NCBI GenBank assembly: GCA_002327925.1
Contig: DCVA01000015.1
Coordinates: forward strand, 1 to 49,802
Source: Anaerolineales bacterium UBA2200
Lineage (GTDB): Bacteria; Chloroflexota; Anaerolineae; UBA2200
Reading direction: 5' to 3'
Length of the DNA stretch: 49,802 nt
Shown here: positions 32,989 to 42,494 of the stretch, piece after piece
Layout: each line of letters opens with the position of its first letter
Position numbering within the stretch: position 1 is the first letter of the stretch
The notes under the pieces: generated by a model
Told to the model about the DNA's origin: nothing
What the model saw: the letters and a program-made list of their open reading frames with translations, nothing else
The model's database searches: none
Program-made: the position numbers and the translations under genes

Positions 32989-33939
32989 ATGCGCGCCCTG
33001 GTATTTGATGGCCAGCTGCATCTGTTCGACGATTACCCGCAGCCCTCTCCGGCGCCTGGCGAGGCGCTGTTGCGGGTTCACCTCTCCGGGATCTGCAACA
33101 CAGACGTGGAGATAACCCGCGGTTACATGGGATTCCAGGGTGTGCTGGGGCACGAGTTTGTGGGCACGGTCGAGTCCTCGCCTGATCCGGCTTGGATTGG
33201 CAGGCGTGTGGTGGGGGACATCAACTGCTCGTGTGGCCATTGCCCGACCTGTCTGACGGGCAACCCCACCCATTGCCCGCAGCGCACTACCCTGGGCATC
33301 GGCGGACGCGACGGGACCCTGGCCGACTACTGCGTCCTGCCACAGGCCAATCTGCACCTGGTTCCAGACAACGTCACGGATGAGGAGGCGGTGTTCGTCG
33401 AGCCGTTGGCAGCAGCTCTGGAGATCATCGAGCAGGTGCACATCCGGCCTTCTCAGAGCGTCATAGTTCTGGGCGACGGCAAGCTCGGCCTGCTGGTAGC
33501 ACAGGTCATGCGCCTGACCGGCTGTGATCTGCTTGCGGTGGGGCACCACGTGGAAAAGCTGGCCCTGCTGGAGCGGATGGGCGTGGCGACTGCCAGCGCA
33601 GAGCGAGCGGGCGACATGGCGGCCGACGTGGTCATCGACTGCACAGGGCAGGCGGAGGGGTTTGCCGCCGGACGGGCGATGGTGCGGCCGAGGGGAACCT
33701 TCGTTCTCAAGAGCACGTTTCATGGACAGAATCAGGTGAATCTTACCTCGCTGGTTGTCGACGAGGTGAGCTTGATTGGGTCGCGTTGCGGGCCGTTCGC
33801 ACCGGCGTTACGGCTACTGGCAATGGGACTGGTGGATGTCAGGAGCCTCATCGCCGGCGTCTATCCCCTGGAGGAGGCCATCACGGCCTTTGGCCACGCC
33901 AGGACGCGGGGCGCGCTCAAGGTGCTGGTTAGACCGTAG
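32989..33939 (+). CDS. Zinc-dependent alcohol dehydrogenase (MDR family)
   Basis: A 316-residue medium-chain dehydrogenase. Catalytic zinc residues are Cys36 (GICNTDVE) and His55-Glu56 (LGHEFVGTV). The structural zinc lobe has Cys82, 85, 88 and 96. The Rossmann loop reads VLGDGKLGLLVAQ. It is slightly short for the family (340-350), with short loops rather than a missing domain. It would oxidise an alcohol or polyol with NAD(P); the substrate is unknown. A GGAGG site precedes the ATG. It follows a terminator and so needs its own promoter, which I cannot identify. Confidence 0.88.
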   Translation: MRALVFDGQLHLFDDYPQPSPAPGEALLRVHLSGICNTDVEITRGYMGFQGVLGHEFVGTVESSPDPAWIGRRVVGDINCSCGHCPTCLTGNPTHCPQRTTLGIGGRDGTLADYCVLPQANLHLVPDNVTDEEAVFVEPLAAALEIIEQVHIRPSQSVIVLGDGKLGLLVAQVMRLTGCDLLAVGHHVEKLALLERMGVATASAERAGDMAADVVIDCTGQAEGFAAGRAMVRPRGTFVLKSTFHGQNQVNLTSLVVDEVSLIGSRCGPFAPALRLLAMGLVDVRSLIAGVYPLEEAITAFGHARTRGALKVLVRP

Positions 33940-34039
33940 GGCCGACGCGCAGGCGTCAGTCTGAACTCGGGCCGCGCTGACCGAGTCTGGCGGTGTTCGT
34001 GAGCCGCTGGCTATGGCGATCGTCAGGAGATGTGCCGCA

Positions 34040-36199
34040 ATGCAGAGAACCTGGGTCGCGAAGGCGTGCTGGGCCTGGCTGGTACTCGCTGGGTGCCTTG
34101 CCTGCGGCCCCGAACCGGCTCAAGTCACGTCGACTGCCACGTTGGCTCGACCTGTTCCTTCGCTATCGCTTTCGGCTGGCCCCACCCGCGTCCAGTCCCC
34201 CACTGCCTCTGCCACGGTGCCGGATCGAATTGCGCTTGGAGCGCCTATCGAGCTGCGCCACCTTCCCGGCGCAGGGCATGCCCCTCAGGCGCTGGCTGTG
34301 CTGGGCGACAGGGTCTATGTCGCCAATCGTGCCACCAACAACGTCTCCGTTCTGGAGCAGGGGCGGGTCACGGCGGTTGTACCGGTGGGGCGGTCGCCCT
34401 GCGCCGTAGCGGCCGACAGCTCAACTGGAATGGTCTATGTCGCGAATGAGGAAGATGGCACCATCTCGTTCCTCTCGGAGGCGCAAGTGGTAAGGGCTGT
34501 TCCCGGCCCGCACACTCCGACTTGCCTGGTTGCCGTGGAAGGTCGGCTCTACGTGGGTGGGCGGTCGGATGCGGCGCTCTGGGTGCTAGATGGATTGACC
34601 GGAGAGCGCTCTGCGCTCATACCTCTGAATGGCAAGGTGGGCACGCTGACCCTGGCAGTGAACCCCTCAGCCGGTTTGCTGTACGCCAGTCTGTATGATG
34701 CGCTGGCCGTTGTGGACCTCGACCGGCTCGAGCTCGCGGCCACCTGGGAGCGGCCCATTTACGTGACACTGGCTGTCGATGAGGGTCTGAACCGGGTGCT
34801 GGTGGGCGAGTACGATCCAACTACGACTACGACGTACCTGGTAGCGTACGACGCACGCGGCGAAAAGGAATTGGGACGAGTTGCGCTGGGAACCGACCCA
34901 CGCGGCGCGGCGGTGGATCCAGTCCTGGAGCGAATCTACGTGACCAACTCCTGGGACAACACCCTATCCATCATTGACAGCCGCACTCTTACCGTGATCA
35001 CCGAACTGCGGACTGGTCTTCGTCCCGTAGCAGTGGTCGCCGGGAGCGATCAAATCATTCACGTTCTCAACGCCGAGAGCGAGAATGTGGCGCGTCTCGA
35101 CGGAAGGACGCTGACGATGTCGACCCCGGTCGCTCTGAGCATCCTGCCTTCCGCCCTGGCTGTCGACCCATCCAGCGGACGCCTGTTTGTGGCCTGTGCG
35201 AGCACGAACAGTGTGTTCGAGGTGGAGAACGGCGCCGTTGTGGCTGAGAGGCCGGTGGGACAGCACCCGACCGACTTGGCATTCGGTGCAGATGGCCAGA
35301 GTTTGTTCGTCCTCAACCGGGTATCACAGAACGTCAGTGTAGTCGACGTAGCTACCGGGGAGGTGCGTGCCGAGATGACGGCAGGCGATCTGCCGCAGGG
35401 CCTGGCCGTGTCTTCCAGCGCCGGCCAGTTGTATGCGGGAAGCCTGGTGTTGGAGCCCGGCACGGGAGGGTTGCTGCGCCGGACCAGGCTTCTGGGGTAC
35501 TTTGGAGCGGAGGTCCAGCCGATAGCCATACACATAGACGAGGGTGCCGAACGTGCGTTTGTGGTGGCATCGAACGGCGTGCCAGGCTCCAACGGTGGTC
35601 TGGTGGTTTATGTGATCAACCTCTTGACCGGCGAGCAGCTGCCAGGCTGGGTGGGAGGCCTGAGCACCACCGCTGTGGTGCTGGACTCTCCAGGCCAGCG
35701 CGTATACTCGACGGCGGGCAGGTTCGGTCGCTTCCAGTTGATCGTGAACGACAGTGTGAGTCTGGAGAAGACAGATGTGGTGGATCTGCCTGGCTACCCG
35801 ACGGCCCTGGCCTTTAACCCGGTGACGAGTCACCTGTTCATAGCCTTTGCCGGGTACCCGGATGCCACGGAAGAGCGCCAGGGAGCGCTCTGGGTTTACG
35901 ACGTTCGGTCGTGGGGGCTTGTCGCCCAGGTGCCTCTGCCGGAGGCCAAGTCCTGGCCGTACGACCGGTACAAGCTGGCCCTCGATGCGAGACGTGGGGT
36001 GGTTTACCTCGCGGATTTGCCAAGCGGTCTGGTGTTCCCGGTGCGGGATGTGGGTCTTCCTTTGCCTCCCCGTCCCACGGCGACGGAGTCCCCCACCCCC
36101 TGGCCTACCCTGACCCCGGAACAGCCCGCCGTCTCGCGAATACATGTGACGAGCGACGAAGCAGGGGGATGCCCTGACGCGAAAGCGATGCGTTTCTGA
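34040..36199 (+). CDS. YVTN-type beta-propeller lipoprotein
   Basis: A 719-residue lipoprotein with signal peptide and lipobox LAGC (Cys19), a Ser/Thr/Pro linker, then many blade repeats with the surface-layer YVTN pattern (VYVANRATNNVSVL, VYVANEEDGTISF, IYVTNSWDNTLSIID, LFVLNRVSQNVSVVD). There are probably two propellers or one large one over about 65-665, then a Pro/Thr-rich tail. It is probably a cell-surface adhesion or binding protein. The ATG at 34040 is chosen for its AGGAG site; an in-frame ATG at 34013 lacks one. The SLOG gene follows after 26 bases. Confidence 0.87.
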   Translation: MQRTWVAKACWAWLVLAGCLACGPEPAQVTSTATLARPVPSLSLSAGPTRVQSPTASATVPDRIALGAPIELRHLPGAGHAPQALAVLGDRVYVANRATNNVSVLEQGRVTAVVPVGRSPCAVAADSSTGMVYVANEEDGTISFLSEAQVVRAVPGPHTPTCLVAVEGRLYVGGRSDAALWVLDGLTGERSALIPLNGKVGTLTLAVNPSAGLLYASLYDALAVVDLDRLELAATWERPIYVTLAVDEGLNRVLVGEYDPTTTTTYLVAYDARGEKELGRVALGTDPRGAAVDPVLERIYVTNSWDNTLSIIDSRTLTVITELRTGLRPVAVVAGSDQIIHVLNAESENVARLDGRTLTMSTPVALSILPSALAVDPSSGRLFVACASTNSVFEVENGAVVAERPVGQHPTDLAFGADGQSLFVLNRVSQNVSVVDVATGEVRAEMTAGDLPQGLAVSSSAGQLYAGSLVLEPGTGGLLRRTRLLGYFGAEVQPIAIHIDEGAERAFVVASNGVPGSNGGLVVYVINLLTGEQLPGWVGGLSTTAVVLDSPGQRVYSTAGRFGRFQLIVNDSVSLEKTDVVDLPGYPTALAFNPVTSHLFIAFAGYPDATEERQGALWVYDVRSWGLVAQVPLPEAKSWPYDRYKLALDARRGVVYLADLPSGLVFPVRDVGLPLPPRPTATESPTPWPTLTPEQPAVSRIHVTSDEAGGCPDAKAMRF

Positions 36200-36225
36200 G
36201 TCTGTCGAGGGAGGAGAATGGCGCT

Positions 36226-36822
36226 GTGTACGACGCTCAACGCTGTAACCTTCGAGTGGCGGTGATTGGACCGACGGACATCGATGTCACTTCGAGGGCC
36301 GCCGGGCTGGATCCCGGGATCTGCGCGCAGGTAACGACCGCGGCAGGAGAGAGCCTCGCTGCGCACGGCTACACAGTGGTTCTCGTTCCGGACCGTGGGG
36401 TGGCGCTGCTTGCCGCAGAGGCATACCACCGCGCTGGCGGCCCGCACCTTGTGGGCATCCTGCCCCGAGGAGGAACGTCGGCGCAACAGGCCACATCGTG
36501 CTGCGAGCAGCATCGAGACCTGTGCGACGAATGGGTGGAGGATCTGACCTGGACCGGGCAACACGAACGCATTTGTCAGCTGGCGGACGTCCTGCTCTGC
36601 ATTGGCATGAGTTGCGGGACGATGGCCGAAGTGGCCTGGACAAAATGGGTGGGCGGGCGTCCGGTCATCGCGATTCGACCGTTGATGAGTGGCATAGCGC
36701 CGGAAATCCTCGCCGAGACAGATGTCCGGTGGGTCGATGATCTAGAGGGTGCCCTGGCCCTACTCGAATCGATGGCGGGCGGCAAGAGGCGGGTTGGACA
36801 GTCGGTGCCGGGTCGGCTATAA
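36226..36822 (+). CDS. SLOG/LOG-type Rossmann-fold nucleotide-binding protein, Cys-rich
   Basis: A 198-residue protein resembling the TIGR00725/SLOG (lysine decarboxylase-like) superfamily: VAVIGPTD at the N-terminus, LPRGGTS near the middle, and the nucleotide loop CGTMAEVAW followed by GGRPVIAI. SLOG proteins bind nucleotides or nucleotide-derived messengers, but this member lacks the full GGxGTxxE of LOG enzymes. It has about eight cysteines, several in the stretch SCCEQHRDLC and in ICQLADVLLCIGMSCG, unusual for the fold. It starts at GTG 36226 behind GGGAGGAG. Its last codons contain the rsmI promoter -10. Confidence 0.68.
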   Translation: MYDAQRCNLRVAVIGPTDIDVTSRAAGLDPGICAQVTTAAGESLAAHGYTVVLVPDRGVALLAAEAYHRAGGPHLVGILPRGGTSAQQATSCCEQHRDLCDEWVEDLTWTGQHERICQLADVLLCIGMSCGTMAEVAWTKWVGGRPVIAIRPLMSGIAPEILAETDVRWVDDLEGALALLESMAGGKRRVGQSVPGRL

Positions 36823-36823
36823 T
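36794..36823 (+). promoter_or_regulatory. Promoter of rsmI, giving a near-leaderless transcript
   Basis: TTGGAC, 18 bp, TATAAT. The -10 contains the TAA stop of the SLOG gene (36820-36822). The expected transcription start (about 36830) is three bases from the ATG at 36833, and there is no ribosome site. Confidence 0.65.
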
Positions 36824-36832
36824 AGCCGCGTC

Positions 36833-37681
36833 ATGGGCGTGCTCTACCTGGTGGCGACACCGATCGGCAACCTTGAAGATATCACCCTGCGCGCATTGCG
36901 GGTCTTGCGTGAGGTATCCCTCATCGCCGCCGAAGATACCCGTACCACGGTCAAGTTGCTGTCGCGTTATGATATCCACACGCCGATGATCAGCTTTTTC
37001 GAACACAATGAGCTGGTCAGGCACGACGAGGTCTTGCGCGCGCTCGAGTCGGGAGATGTAGCCCTGGTTTCGGAAGCGGGAATGCCGGCCATCTCGGACC
37101 CGGGCTTCCGCTTGGTGCAATCGGCCACAGCGGCCGGACTGACGGTCACGGTTGTGCCTGGCCCCTCAGCGCTATTGTCGGCACTGGCGGCCTCTGGTCT
37201 GCCCACGGACAGTTTCGTCTTTCTTGGTTTTCTCCCGCGGCGACAGGCGGCGCGACGCAAATTGCTGGAGACAATGCGCCAGGAGAGGCGTACTCTTGTC
37301 GCCTATGAAGCGCCGCATCGGCTGGTGGAGACACTGGAGGACATGCAGGTCACGATGGGCGACCGCCAGGTCGTGCTGGCCGGGGAGCTCACCAAGATGT
37401 TCGAGGAAGTGTGGCGGGGAACAGTGAGTGCCGGCCTGGCTCATCTGCGCGGCAAGCCTCCTCGAGGCGAGTATACGCTGGTGCTGGCCGGAGCGTCCGG
37501 AGACCAAGAGAAACTCTGGCCGGAGAGCGATGTCCGCAAGAGTCTCGAGCGATTGCTCCGTGACGGGTTGAGCAAGCGTGATGCAGTAGCTCAGGTCAGT
37601 GCCGTCTGCGGTTGGGGCAAGCGCTCCGTGTATCAGCTGGTACATCGCCTGAACCCGGAACCGGCCGGAGATACAAAGTAG
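36833..37681 (+). CDS. rsmI: 16S rRNA (cytidine-1402 2'-O)-methyltransferase
   Basis: A 282-residue tetrapyrrole-methylase-fold enzyme that 2'-O-methylates C1402 of 16S rRNA. Hallmarks are LYLVATPIGNLEDITLRAL at the N-terminus, AEDTRTT, VSEAGMPAISDPG and VPGPSALLSALAASGLP, with a C-terminal helical domain. The ATG at 36833 begins the conserved strand; a longer frame overlapping the SLOG gene is not credible. It lacks a ribosome site and is probably translated from a leaderless mRNA. The isomerase gene follows after 65 bases. Confidence 0.95.
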   Translation: MGVLYLVATPIGNLEDITLRALRVLREVSLIAAEDTRTTVKLLSRYDIHTPMISFFEHNELVRHDEVLRALESGDVALVSEAGMPAISDPGFRLVQSATAAGLTVTVVPGPSALLSALAASGLPTDSFVFLGFLPRRQAARRKLLETMRQERRTLVAYEAPHRLVETLEDMQVTMGDRQVVLAGELTKMFEEVWRGTVSAGLAHLRGKPPRGEYTLVLAGASGDQEKLWPESDVRKSLERLLRDGLSKRDAVAQVSAVCGWGKRSVYQLVHRLNPEPAGDTK

Positions 37682-37746
37682 TTACGAAGGGGTTGAAATG
37701 CCAGTCTCTTGGCGAGTCCGATCTGTCTTCTGTCGGGGAGGGTGTG

Positions 37747-38808
37747 ATGCCTGACCTGGATGCTCCTGCGACCTTCTCGGCTTGCGATCCCAGGGGGATG
37801 TTGGCGCACATCACCGGATTGCCCGAACAATGCGCGGAGGCGTGGCGCAGGGCATCGGACGTTCGGTTGCCAGCAGCATACCGGAAGGCGCATAGCATCC
37901 TGTTCCTGGGACTGGGCGGTTCAGCTATCGGTAGTGACCTGCTGCGTGGTCTTGTCTCGGACGAATGCCCTGTGCCAATTATCGTGCACCGTGACTACGG
38001 TCTGCCCGCCTTTGTGGACAGGCGCACTCTTGTTGTGGCCTGCAGCTATTCGGGAAACACAGAGGAGACTCTGAGCGGCTTTGAGCAAGCTGCGACGGTT
38101 GGCGCCCTGCTAATGGCCGTGACGACGGGCGGCAAGATCTGGCAGCGCTGCCGGGATCTGGACGTGCCTGTGTACACGTACGAGTACTTGTCGCAGCCGC
38201 GGGCAGCGCTGGGTTACTCGCTCTTCTCTTTGTTGCGGATCCTCCAGGACCTGGGGTATGTAGCCGACAAGTCAGCGGATGTCGATGAGGCAGTCGCGAC
38301 GATGCAGGCATGGAGGCTCGAGATTGGACCCGAGGTACCCGTGGCCAGCAATGCGGCCAAAGCTCTGGCAACACGGCTGCACCACCGGCTGCCCGTCATC
38401 TATGGAGCGGAGCACCTGGCGGAGGTTTCTCGCCGCTGGAAGGGGCAGCTGAATGAGAATAGCAAGTCGTGGGCGGTCTTTGACGTCGCCCCAGAGCTGA
38501 CTCACAACTCTGTTGCCGGATACCAGAACCCTGGACGCTTGTCGCCGCTGGCTCACACGGTGATCCTGTCCGCTCCCTCAGTCCATCCACGGGTTCAGGC
38601 GAGGTTGGGGTTTGCCCGGAAGCTGCTCGGCTCGTGCGGGCATAGCAGTGAAGCGGTTGAAGCGCGGGGGCAAAGCAAGCTCGCTCAGGCCATGTCGCTG
38701 GTGCACTTTGGGGATCTGGTGAGTTATTACCTGGGTATGCTGTACGGGGTGGACCCGTGGGAGATAGCGAATATCGACGAGATGAAACGCAGCATGGGCG
38801 CTGTGTGA
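37747..38808 (+). CDS. Bifunctional phosphoglucose/phosphomannose isomerase (SIS fold)
   Basis: A 353-residue SIS-domain isomerase interconverting fructose-6-phosphate with glucose-6- or mannose-6-phosphate. The first SIS domain has FLGLGGSAIGSDLLRG and ACSYSGNTEETLS; the second has YGAEHLAEVSRRWKGQLNENSKSWA and the conserved HNSVAGY. This is the compact archaeal/Chloroflexi PGI/PMI type rather than the large classical PGI. The ATG at 37747 follows GGGGAGGG. It would supply precursors for the nearby polysaccharide genes (UDP-glucose dehydrogenase). Confidence 0.9.
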   Translation: MPDLDAPATFSACDPRGMLAHITGLPEQCAEAWRRASDVRLPAAYRKAHSILFLGLGGSAIGSDLLRGLVSDECPVPIIVHRDYGLPAFVDRRTLVVACSYSGNTEETLSGFEQAATVGALLMAVTTGGKIWQRCRDLDVPVYTYEYLSQPRAALGYSLFSLLRILQDLGYVADKSADVDEAVATMQAWRLEIGPEVPVASNAAKALATRLHHRLPVIYGAEHLAEVSRRWKGQLNENSKSWAVFDVAPELTHNSVAGYQNPGRLSPLAHTVILSAPSVHPRVQARLGFARKLLGSCGHSSEAVEARGQSKLAQAMSLVHFGDLVSYYLGMLYGVDPWEIANIDEMKRSMGAV

Positions 38809-38841
38809 CAGGTTGACGATAACCACTGCCAAGGAGGAGTC

Positions 38842-39099
38842 ATGGATTCGGGAATGGTGAGCAAGATCGAAAAGGCCAGGCGTTACGCCGACGAAAAGGA
38901 GCGAGCCAGGTTTTGCTTGTTTGAGGTCAAGTTCCGTGGCGAGCACAGCGATCATATTGTGCACTATGAGAAGGGCGTCTGGCACTGCGATTGCCACTTT
39001 TTCTCGCAACGGCAGGTATGCAGCCATACCATGGCTCTGGAGCGGATTCTGGACGGAATGCTTTGTGATGAGGTTGCGGAGGATCCAGCTCAAGAGTAG
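38842..39099 (+). CDS. Small SWIM zinc-finger protein
   Basis: An 85-residue protein whose centre is a SWIM motif: Cys49-x-Cys51-x8-Cys60-x-His62 (WHCDCHFFSQRQVCSH). SWIM domains bind zinc and mediate DNA or protein contacts. The N-terminal part (about 1-30) is charged and helical, the tail acidic. An AAGGAGG site precedes the ATG. It lies between the isomerase (33 bases upstream) and the flavin oxidoreductase. No SNF2 helicase or transposase is attached, unlike many SWIM proteins. Confidence 0.85.
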   Translation: MDSGMVSKIEKARRYADEKERARFCLFEVKFRGEHSDHIVHYEKGVWHCDCHFFSQRQVCSHTMALERILDGMLCDEVAEDPAQE

Positions 39100-39194
39100 A
39101 TGGCTGGAGCAGGGGGCTGGCCCCGTCTCGGTGATTGGCAGAGCACGAGTGCCGGCGGTCTTTCGGAGACTGTTCTGGAGAAGCGGAGCATAGA

Positions 39195-40483
<1,289 letters not shown>

Positions 40484-40487
<4 letters not shown>

Positions 40488-41779
40488 GCGAGATTTGTGT
40501 GATCGGCGTAGGTTACGTTGGTCTGGTCACGGGAGCCTGTCTGGCGGACCTTGGCAATCGCGTCGTCTGTCTGGACGTTGACGAGGGCAAAGTCGATGGG
40601 CTCAAGAAGGGCGTTCTGCCCATCTTTGAGCCGGGTCTGGAAGAGATCGTGCGGCGCAATTCCGAGGCCGGTCGTCTCGTGTTCACCACCCAGTACGACG
40701 AAGGGCTTCGCGACGCAGAGTTCGTCTTCGTTGCGGTGGGCACACCTTCAGGCCCGGATGGTGAGGCGGACCTCTCTTACCTGCGCTCTGCTGTGGAGGA
40801 CATTGCCCAGCGCCTGGCACGTCCACTGATCATCGTCAACAAAAGCACCGTGCCAATCGGCACGGCCGACCTGGTGGCGGATATCATCCGCGAGCAAAGG
40901 GCCGACGCCGCGCCTTTCGTGGTGGTGTCCAATCCCGAGTTCCTGCGCGAAGGCTCAGCCGTCTACGACTTTATGAATCCAGACCGCATTGTGCTCGGAT
41001 CCACGGACAGACCAGCCGCCTGGAAGGTGGCCGAACTGTACGCACCTCTCTCGGCGCCGATCATCGTTACGGATCTGCGCACGGCAGAGATGATCAAATA
41101 TGCCTCCAACGCCTTTCTGGCGACCAAGATATCGTTCGTCAACGAAATGGCCAACATCTGCGAGGCGGTCGGAGCCGACGTGCAGGAGGTGGCCCGCGGC
41201 ATGGCGAGTGACAGGCGGATCGGCCCCGGTCACCTGGAAGCTGGGCTTGGCTGGGGCGGTTCCTGCTTCCCCAAGGACGTGAAGGCGCTGCTGCATATCG
41301 CGGCGATGCACGGCTGCCATCCGCAGATGCTCCGAGCAGTGACAGAGATCAACTACGATCAGCGCAAGCGCGTGATCTTCAAGCTTCGAGAAATGCTGGG
41401 TACGCTGCGAGGCAAGACCATCGGATTGCTGGGCCTATCCTTCAAGCCGAACACGGACGACATGCGTGATGCCCCGGCGATTGAGATCGTGCACTTTCTG
41501 GAGAACGAAGGGGCTCAGGTTCGGGCCTATGACCCGGTGGCCATGGACAATGCACGTGCACTGCTCCCTCACGTCACCTTCTGCGAGAATCCCTATGCCG
41601 TTGCTGAAGGTGCCGACGCCCTGGTACTTGTGACGGCGTGGAACGAGTTCAAACATCTCGACATGGGACGCATTGCGCGTTCGATGCGCACCGCTGTGCT
41701 GTTTGACGCACGCAATACCTACGACCGAGCCAAGCTGAGAGAACTTGGGTTCGCCTACCATGGCATCGGCAGAAGCTGA
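40484..41779 (+). CDS. UDP-glucose 6-dehydrogenase
   Basis: A 431-residue enzyme oxidising UDP-glucose to UDP-glucuronate with two NAD. The N-terminal NAD fold is ICVIGVGYVGLVTGACLADLG, the central helix holds STVPIGTAD, and the catalytic Cys261 lies in WGGSCFPKD. The C-terminal UDP-binding domain has LLGLSFKPNTDDMRDAPAIEI. It begins within the stop of the flavin oxidoreductase (ATGA), showing translational coupling. The product would feed acidic exopolysaccharide or capsule, in line with the isomerase and glycosyltransferases elsewhere in the window. GDP-mannose dehydrogenase is a less likely alternative. Confidence 0.92.
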
Positions 41780-41783
41780 GATG

Positions 41784-41812
41784 GGATAGACCGGCCTGGT
41801 GGCCTCCTATCC
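41784..41812. terminator. Candidate convergent terminator hairpin
   Basis: GGATAG/CTATCC outer arms with an inner GGCC/GGCC stem, between the UDP-glucose dehydrogenase and DUF1361 stops. It lacks a clear T-run. Confidence 0.35.
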
Positions 41813-42493
41813 GGGCGTGTCGCAGTCAGACCTGCCGGTGAAAGAGACCATGGGTAAGTAGGCCGAAACGAGGAGCAGGGCGAACAACCCGGCTGTGGCC
41901 CAGGCCTGCCAGTGCCGGATCGGATGGATGGCGTAACCGAGTAGCTCCCTGGCCAACGCCGCTGGCCTGATCAGGGCGTCCCAGCTGTTCCAGCGCAAGA
42001 ACCGCCCAACGTAGACCCCAAAGCCCGCCGCGGCGAGCGAGGCCAGCGCAAAGGCTCTCCCCATCGATTGTCCCAGTCTGCCTGCCACACCACGTTCCAT
42101 CCAGTCGACCGACGTGATGCCTACTGCCAGGCCCGCCAGTCCGAGACTGAAAAGGAGAACTCCGTCATACAGCAGCGGAATCTGGCCGGTGGGGCGCAAG
42201 TGCACCAGGTCCGTGATGAGATAGGGTGCGTTGGGCAGGAAGAGCAGCCACCCCGCCCCCGTCAGGCACCTCGAAATGGCCGGCTGAGGCGAGCGTCGGG
42301 TGGCCAGCCAGGCCAGGGGAAGGGGCGCCCAGGCGAGCATCAGGTTCCACAGCACGTGGCTGTAGGTCAGGCTGCGCGTGTAGATAAACCGGGCCAGCAA
42401 GAGGGCGCAGGGGACGAAAGTCAGGGCCAACAGGCCTTGAACCGACGAGCCAGTTCGCCCCGGCCAGGCGTTGCGGTGACCGGCCTCCTTCAT
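41807..42493 (-). CDS. DUF1361 integral membrane protein
   Basis: A 228-residue polytopic membrane protein of the DUF1361 family, with about six hydrophobic segments and the characteristic WLLFLPNAPYLITDLVHL segment. Family function is unknown. The ATG at 42493 is chosen because GGAGG lies five bases upstream, inside the end of the DUF4173 gene, whose TAG stop is one base away. An in-frame ATG at 42505 has a weaker site. The two membrane proteins are clearly one operon. Confidence 0.87.
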   Translation of the reverse strand: MKEAGHRNAWPGRTGSSVQGLLALTFVPCALLLARFIYTRSLTYSHVLWNLMLAWAPLPLAWLATRRSPQPAISRCLTGAGWLLFLPNAPYLITDLVHLRPTGQIPLLYDGVLLFSLGLAGLAVGITSVDWMERGVAGRLGQSMGRAFALASLAAAGFGVYVGRFLRWNSWDALIRPAALARELLGYAIHPIRHWQAWATAGLFALLLVSAYLPMVSFTGRSDCDTPG

Positions 42494-42494
42494 T

